Shown one piece after another: positions 60,661-64,000 of a stretch of DNA of 64,000 nt. Source of the stretch: Rhizobium acidisoli (GTDB lineage: Bacteria > Pseudomonadota > Alphaproteobacteria > Rhizobiales > Rhizobiaceae); the NCBI RefSeq assembly GCF_002531755.2, contig NZ_CP034998.1:4146501-4210500 (forward strand), written 5' to 3'. Position 1 is the first letter of the stretch. Each line of letters opens with the position of its first letter. The position numbers were made by a program, and so were the translations under genes. Under the pieces are notes generated by a model. It worked only from the letters and a program-made list of their open reading frames with translations. It was not told where the DNA came from and searched no databases.

Positions 60661-60695
60661 GCGGGCCTTTTACTTTTTAGTGAAGGCCCGTTTTG
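60661..60695 (+). terminator. hslU terminator
   Basis: CGGGCCTT and AAGGCCCG arms with a 13-base loop, then TTTTG. Confidence 0.85.
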
Positions 60696-60782
60696 TTTCC
60701 GCTCCGGCTTTATTCGGCCAAGATTCTGGTCCAGTCAGCCGCATCGCAAACAGGACGATGGAACGGGACGGGATAGCGGATC

Positions 60783-61730
60783 GTGCGACGCCTTTTGACA
60801 AGCCTTTTGATTGCCGCTGCCCTGGTGAATTCGGCGCCTGCCTTCGCCATGCAGACGGTGCCGGCCGGCAATCGTCATGCCGAGCAGCCCGATATTCCGG
60901 GCGCTTCCGTCAGGCGCACAAAGGGAACCAAGAGCAGCTTCGATCTGAAGTATGAAAAGGTCCGCGAGCTGCTGGCGACCGATCACGAGCTGATGGCCAA
61001 GATCCGCAAGGTCTCCAGCGCTTACGGCATCAATCCCATCCATGTCGTCGGCGCAATCGTCGGCGAACACACCTATAATGTCGACGCTTACGACCGGCTG
61101 CAATCCTACTATGTCAAGGCTGCTTCCTACGCCGGAGAAAGCTTCCGCTTCGCCTATGACGGCGAAAACGTCGATGAATTCGTGGCGCGGCCGCAATTTG
61201 CCGAATGCAAAGGCAAGAGTGATTCCTACACGCTGTGGTCCTGCCGCGAGGATGTCTGGGAAAGTGATTTCCGAGGCAAGACCGTGGGTGGCAAGAGCTT
61301 CCCCAACAACCGCTTCAGCGCGGTCTTCTTTCAGCCCTTCTACGCCGGACAAACCTTCGGCCTCGGCCAGGTCAATCCGCTGACGGCGCTGATGCTCTCC
61401 GATCTCGTGGCCCGCGTCTCCGGTTATCCGAAATTGAACGAGAAGAATGCCGGCGCCGTCTACAAGTCGATCATGGATCCCGATGTCTCGCTCGCCTTCG
61501 TCGCCGCCTCGATCCGCCGGTCGATCGACGATTACAAGGAGATTGCCGGCATGGATATCTCCGGCAACCCCGGCCTGACGGCAACGCTTTATAATGTCGG
61601 CAACTCGCGTCAGCGCGCCGCCGCACTCGCTGCGAAGAACCGCTCTTCGGGTGCGACCGTCTGGCCGGAGGAGAATTATTACGGCTGGCTGATCAACGAC
61701 AAGCTGGACGAACTGAAGGGCCTGCTCTAG
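60783..61730 (+). CDS. Secreted DUF1402 protein
   Basis: 315 residues with a clear signal peptide (RRLLTSLLIAAALVNSAPAFA, cleavage near residue 22). The mature part includes INPIHVVGAIVGEHTYNVDAY, a Glu in a lytic-transglycosylase-like helix, then FGLGQVNPLTALMLSD and LYNVGNSRQRAAAL, all echoing goose-lysozyme/Slt folds. DUF1402 is mostly found in Rhizobiales; periplasmic peptidoglycan cleavage is inferred, not shown. GTG 60783 is the start. Confidence 0.83.
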   Translation: MRRLLTSLLIAAALVNSAPAFAMQTVPAGNRHAEQPDIPGASVRRTKGTKSSFDLKYEKVRELLATDHELMAKIRKVSSAYGINPIHVVGAIVGEHTYNVDAYDRLQSYYVKAASYAGESFRFAYDGENVDEFVARPQFAECKGKSDSYTLWSCREDVWESDFRGKTVGGKSFPNNRFSAVFFQPFYAGQTFGLGQVNPLTALMLSDLVARVSGYPKLNEKNAGAVYKSIMDPDVSLAFVAASIRRSIDDYKEIAGMDISGNPGLTATLYNVGNSRQRAAALAAKNRSSGATVWPEENYYGWLINDKLDELKGLL

Positions 61731-61778
61731 CTTCAGAGCCTGACGGGAAGCGTTGATCTTCCCCAAAAGGCTTTTCCG

Positions 61779-63185
61779 ATGGACATGCGTCCTGAACCCT
61801 TCGTTCCGCCGGCACCATTGCCGCGCACCGTGCCGCCGAGCCGGCTGGAAATCATCCGCACCATCCTGCGCAATCCGCTCGAACTCTGGGGTGAGCCGTC
61901 CTATACGCTGCCCTGGATCAAGACGAGCTTCTTCGGTCAGCACACGCTGATCGTCAACGATCCCGGCTTGATCAAGCATGTGCTGGTCGACATTGCTGGC
62001 AATTACCGCATGTCCGATATACGCCAGCTGGTGCTGCGCCCGATCTTGCGGGACGGCCTGCTGACGGCAGAAGGCTCCGTCTGGAAAAGATCACGCAAGG
62101 CGGTGGCGCCTGTTTTCACGCCCCGCCATGCCCAAGGATTCGCCGGGCAGATGCTGCGCCAGTCGGAAGACTATGCCGGCAAATATCAGAGCGCGGGCGA
62201 GACGGGGGCAATTTTCGATATCAGCACGGACATGACGGAGCTGACATTCGCGATTCTCGCCGACACGTTATTTTCGGGTGAAATCGTCACCTCGAGCGGC
62301 CATTTCGCCGATGACGTCAATGCTCTCCTGCATCGTATGGGCCGCGTCGACCCGATGGATCTGATGCGCGCTCCCTCCTGGGTTCCACGTGTGACACGCA
62401 TCGGCGGTCAGAAAGTGCTGGAGAAATTCCGTGCCATCGTGCGCGACACGATGGATATGCGAACCGCAAAGATGAAGGCCGATCGCGCCACGGCCCCCGA
62501 AGATTTCCTCACCCTGCTGCTGGAACAGGCCGGCCCCGACGGGCTGACGAAGGAAGAAATCGAAGACAATATTCTGACCTTTATCGGCGCGGGGCATGAG
62601 ACCACGGCACGGGCATTGGCTTGGACGCTCTATTGCGTCTCGAACAGCCCGCATATCCGCGATGCGATGGAAACAGAAATCGATGCGGTGCTCGCCACCG
62701 GGGCCGAACCGGTGGAATGGCTGGATATGATGCCGCAGACGCGCGCCGCCTTCGAAGAGACCTTACGCCTCTATCCGCCGGCGCCATCGATCAATCGCGC
62801 CGCCATCTCGGATGATTCCTGGACAAGCCCCAAGGGCGAGCGGGTCGAGCTCGAGGCCGGGATCACGGTGCTCATCATGCCCTGGACGCTGCATCGCCAT
62901 GAACTTTATTGGGACAGGCCGCGCGCCTACATGCCCGAGCGCTTCCTGCCGGAAAATCGCGGCTCTATCGGCCGCTTCCAGTTCCTGCCTTTCGGCGCCG
63001 GCCCGCGCGTCTGCATCGGCGCAACCTTTGCGCTTCAGGAGGCGGTGATCGCGCTTGCCGTGCTGATGCATCGCTATCGCTTCGATTCCACCGATAAGAC
63101 CAATCCCTGGCCGGTGCAGAAGCTGACGACGCAGCCGCAGAACGGCCTGCCGATGCGGGTAACACCGCGCATAATTTCCCGATAA
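61779..63185 (+). CDS. Cytochrome P450
   Basis: 468 residues, soluble (no N-terminal anchor). The I-helix oxygen-binding motif is GAGHETTARAL, the K-helix ETLR gives the E-x-x-R pair, PERFLPEN is the PERF region, and FLPFGAGPRVCIGATFAL is the heme-ligand loop with the proximal Cys. Substrate unknown; no ferredoxin, reductase or biosynthetic genes are adjacent. It lies 48 bases after the DUF1402 gene and may share its transcript, although no functional link is apparent. Confidence 0.93.
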   Translation: MDMRPEPFVPPAPLPRTVPPSRLEIIRTILRNPLELWGEPSYTLPWIKTSFFGQHTLIVNDPGLIKHVLVDIAGNYRMSDIRQLVLRPILRDGLLTAEGSVWKRSRKAVAPVFTPRHAQGFAGQMLRQSEDYAGKYQSAGETGAIFDISTDMTELTFAILADTLFSGEIVTSSGHFADDVNALLHRMGRVDPMDLMRAPSWVPRVTRIGGQKVLEKFRAIVRDTMDMRTAKMKADRATAPEDFLTLLLEQAGPDGLTKEEIEDNILTFIGAGHETTARALAWTLYCVSNSPHIRDAMETEIDAVLATGAEPVEWLDMMPQTRAAFEETLRLYPPAPSINRAAISDDSWTSPKGERVELEAGITVLIMPWTLHRHELYWDRPRAYMPERFLPENRGSIGRFQFLPFGAGPRVCIGATFALQEAVIALAVLMHRYRFDSTDKTNPWPVQKLTTQPQNGLPMRVTPRIISR

Positions 63186-63276
63186 GCATAAATCTTTCGA
63201 ATTATTGCGGAATTGACTGTGAATGAAAGCCGGGCAAAGTGGCAGCAATCAAAGTCGTTGCCAGGGAGTATGTCGC

Positions 63277-64000
63277 ATGAGCCGCATTGATAAGAACGGT
63301 CTTGCCATCGAAGCCGTCCTTCATGATTTCCTCGTCCAGGAGGTTCTGCCGGGTCTGGCGATCGATGTGGACAAGTTCTTTGCCGACTTTTCGGCGATCG
63401 TCCACGATCTCGCCCCGAGGAATCGCGCCCTGCTGGCAAGACGCGACGAGCTGCAGGTCAAGATCGACGACTGGTATCGCCAGCACGGCGCGCCTGCGGA
63501 TATGGACGACTACCAATCCTTCCTGCGCGGGATCGGTTATCTCCTGCCGGAAGGATCGGACTTCCAGGTTTCGACCCAAAATGTCGACCCCGAGATCGCC
63601 TCGATCGCCGGCCCGCAGCTCGTCGTTCCCGTCATGAATGCCCGTTATGCACTCAACGCCGCCAACGCCCGCTGGGGCTCGCTCTATGATGCGCTCTATG
63701 GCACGGACGCCATTCCGGAGAGCGACGGCGCGGAAAGGGACAAAGGGTACAATCCGAAGCGCGGCGAGAAGGTCATCGCCTGGGTACGCGATTTCCTCGA
63801 TATGTCGGTGGCCTTGCAGGACAGCAGCTGGAAGAACGTCGCAAGCTTCGCCGTCAAGGATGGGGTGCTTGCCATCAGATCAATCGATGGCGAGCAGGCC
63901 ATGCTTGTCGATGGCGGGCATTTTGCCGGCTATCGCGGCGATGCTGCCGCCCCGACGCATCTTCTCCTGAAGAACAACGGCATCCATATCGAGATCGTCA
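63277..64000 (+). CDS. glcB: Malate synthase G, N-terminal part (3' end outside window)
   Basis: Condenses glyoxylate with acetyl-CoA to malate. 241 codons are present, of about 720 expected. ATG 63277 follows GGGAG by eight bases. [25 protein letters not shown] at the N-terminus, [16 protein letters not shown], and [17 protein letters not shown] match the G-type enzyme; A-type malate synthases lack these. Isocitrate lyase is not in the window, so a glyoxylate shunt cannot be confirmed; use of glycolate or purine-derived glyoxylate is equally possible. Confidence 0.95.
   Translation, partial: MSRIDKNGLAIEAVLHDFLVQEVLPGLAIDVDKFFADFSAIVHDLAPRNRALLARRDELQVKIDDWYRQHGAPADMDDYQSFLRGIGYLLPEGSDFQVSTQNVDPEIASIAGPQLVVPVMNARYALNAANARWGSLYDALYGTDAIPESDGAERDKGYNPKRGEKVIAWVRDFLDMSVALQDSSWKNVASFAVKDGVLAIRSIDGEQAMLVDGGHFAGYRGDAAAPTHLLLKNNGIHIEIV

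Noticed and set aside
62384..62401. parS-like GGTTCCACGTGTGACA in the P450 gene
   Set aside because: Four mismatches to the consensus and asymmetric; expected by chance.

Overview
This 64 kb window is a gene-dense, GC-rich piece of a Rhizobiales chromosome. Protein sequences and gene order (parAB-rsmG-mnmGE-rho-hemJ-hemE next to an origin; chvI-chvG-hprK-manX-ptsH-ahcY beside pckA; hisB-hisH-hisA-hisF-hisE-coaA; hslVU) fit Rhizobium, most likely the R. leguminosarum/R. etli group. The species call is inference from recalled family resemblance; no search was run. I see no phage, insertion sequence, CRISPR array, rRNA or tRNA. It is core, vertically inherited chromosome.

The centre of interest is the chromosomal replication origin, in the non-coding gap between hemE and ppsR (about 11243-11642): an AT-rich stretch plus two perfect DnaA boxes. 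To its left, hemE, hemJ, rho, mnmE, mnmG, rsmG, parA and parB all run away from the origin. To its right, ppsR, maf, aroE, coaE and dnaQ run away the other way. ParB-binding parS palindromes lie on both sides: 4768 inside rsmG, 6757 between mnmG and mnmE, and 13095 inside the first codons of aroE. Left of parB are leuS (3' part only), lptE and holA.

15-32 kb: secB and fxsA; timA (Tim44-like), mltA, an Smr protein and an XRE regulator as an overlapping set; gyrB; a nitroreductase; a DUF2218 protein; a fumarylacetoacetase-family enzyme; an intracellular PHB depolymerase; small envelope and metalloprotease genes; then trpF-trpB-trpA, accD and folC.

32-46 kb, all on the minus strand: divL (cell-cycle pseudo-kinase with Tyr in place of the phospho-acceptor His), a tsaE-amgK fusion, a murU-like nucleotidyltransferase, addB, addA and trxA, so cell-cycle control, tRNA modification, cell-wall sugar recycling and double-strand break repair form one overlapping run. 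Next upstream are ahcY and the PTS/ChvG-ChvI group (chvI, chvG, hprK, manX, ptsH), with pckA diverging from chvI.

52-64 kb: arfB and alkB; a minus-strand histidine cluster with three interleaved non-histidine genes; divergent hslV-hslU; a secreted DUF1402 protein; a cytochrome P450; and the 5' part of glcB (malate synthase G), cut by the window edge.

I found no clearly new multi-gene system. The most useful leads are the origin/parS layout, the Tyr-DivL, the TsaE-AmgK fusion, an AddB without Walker A or Fe-S cysteines, an AccD without its zinc ribbon, the overlapped small genes in the his operon, a perfect palindrome upstream of ahcY, and a dispersed palindromic repeat family.
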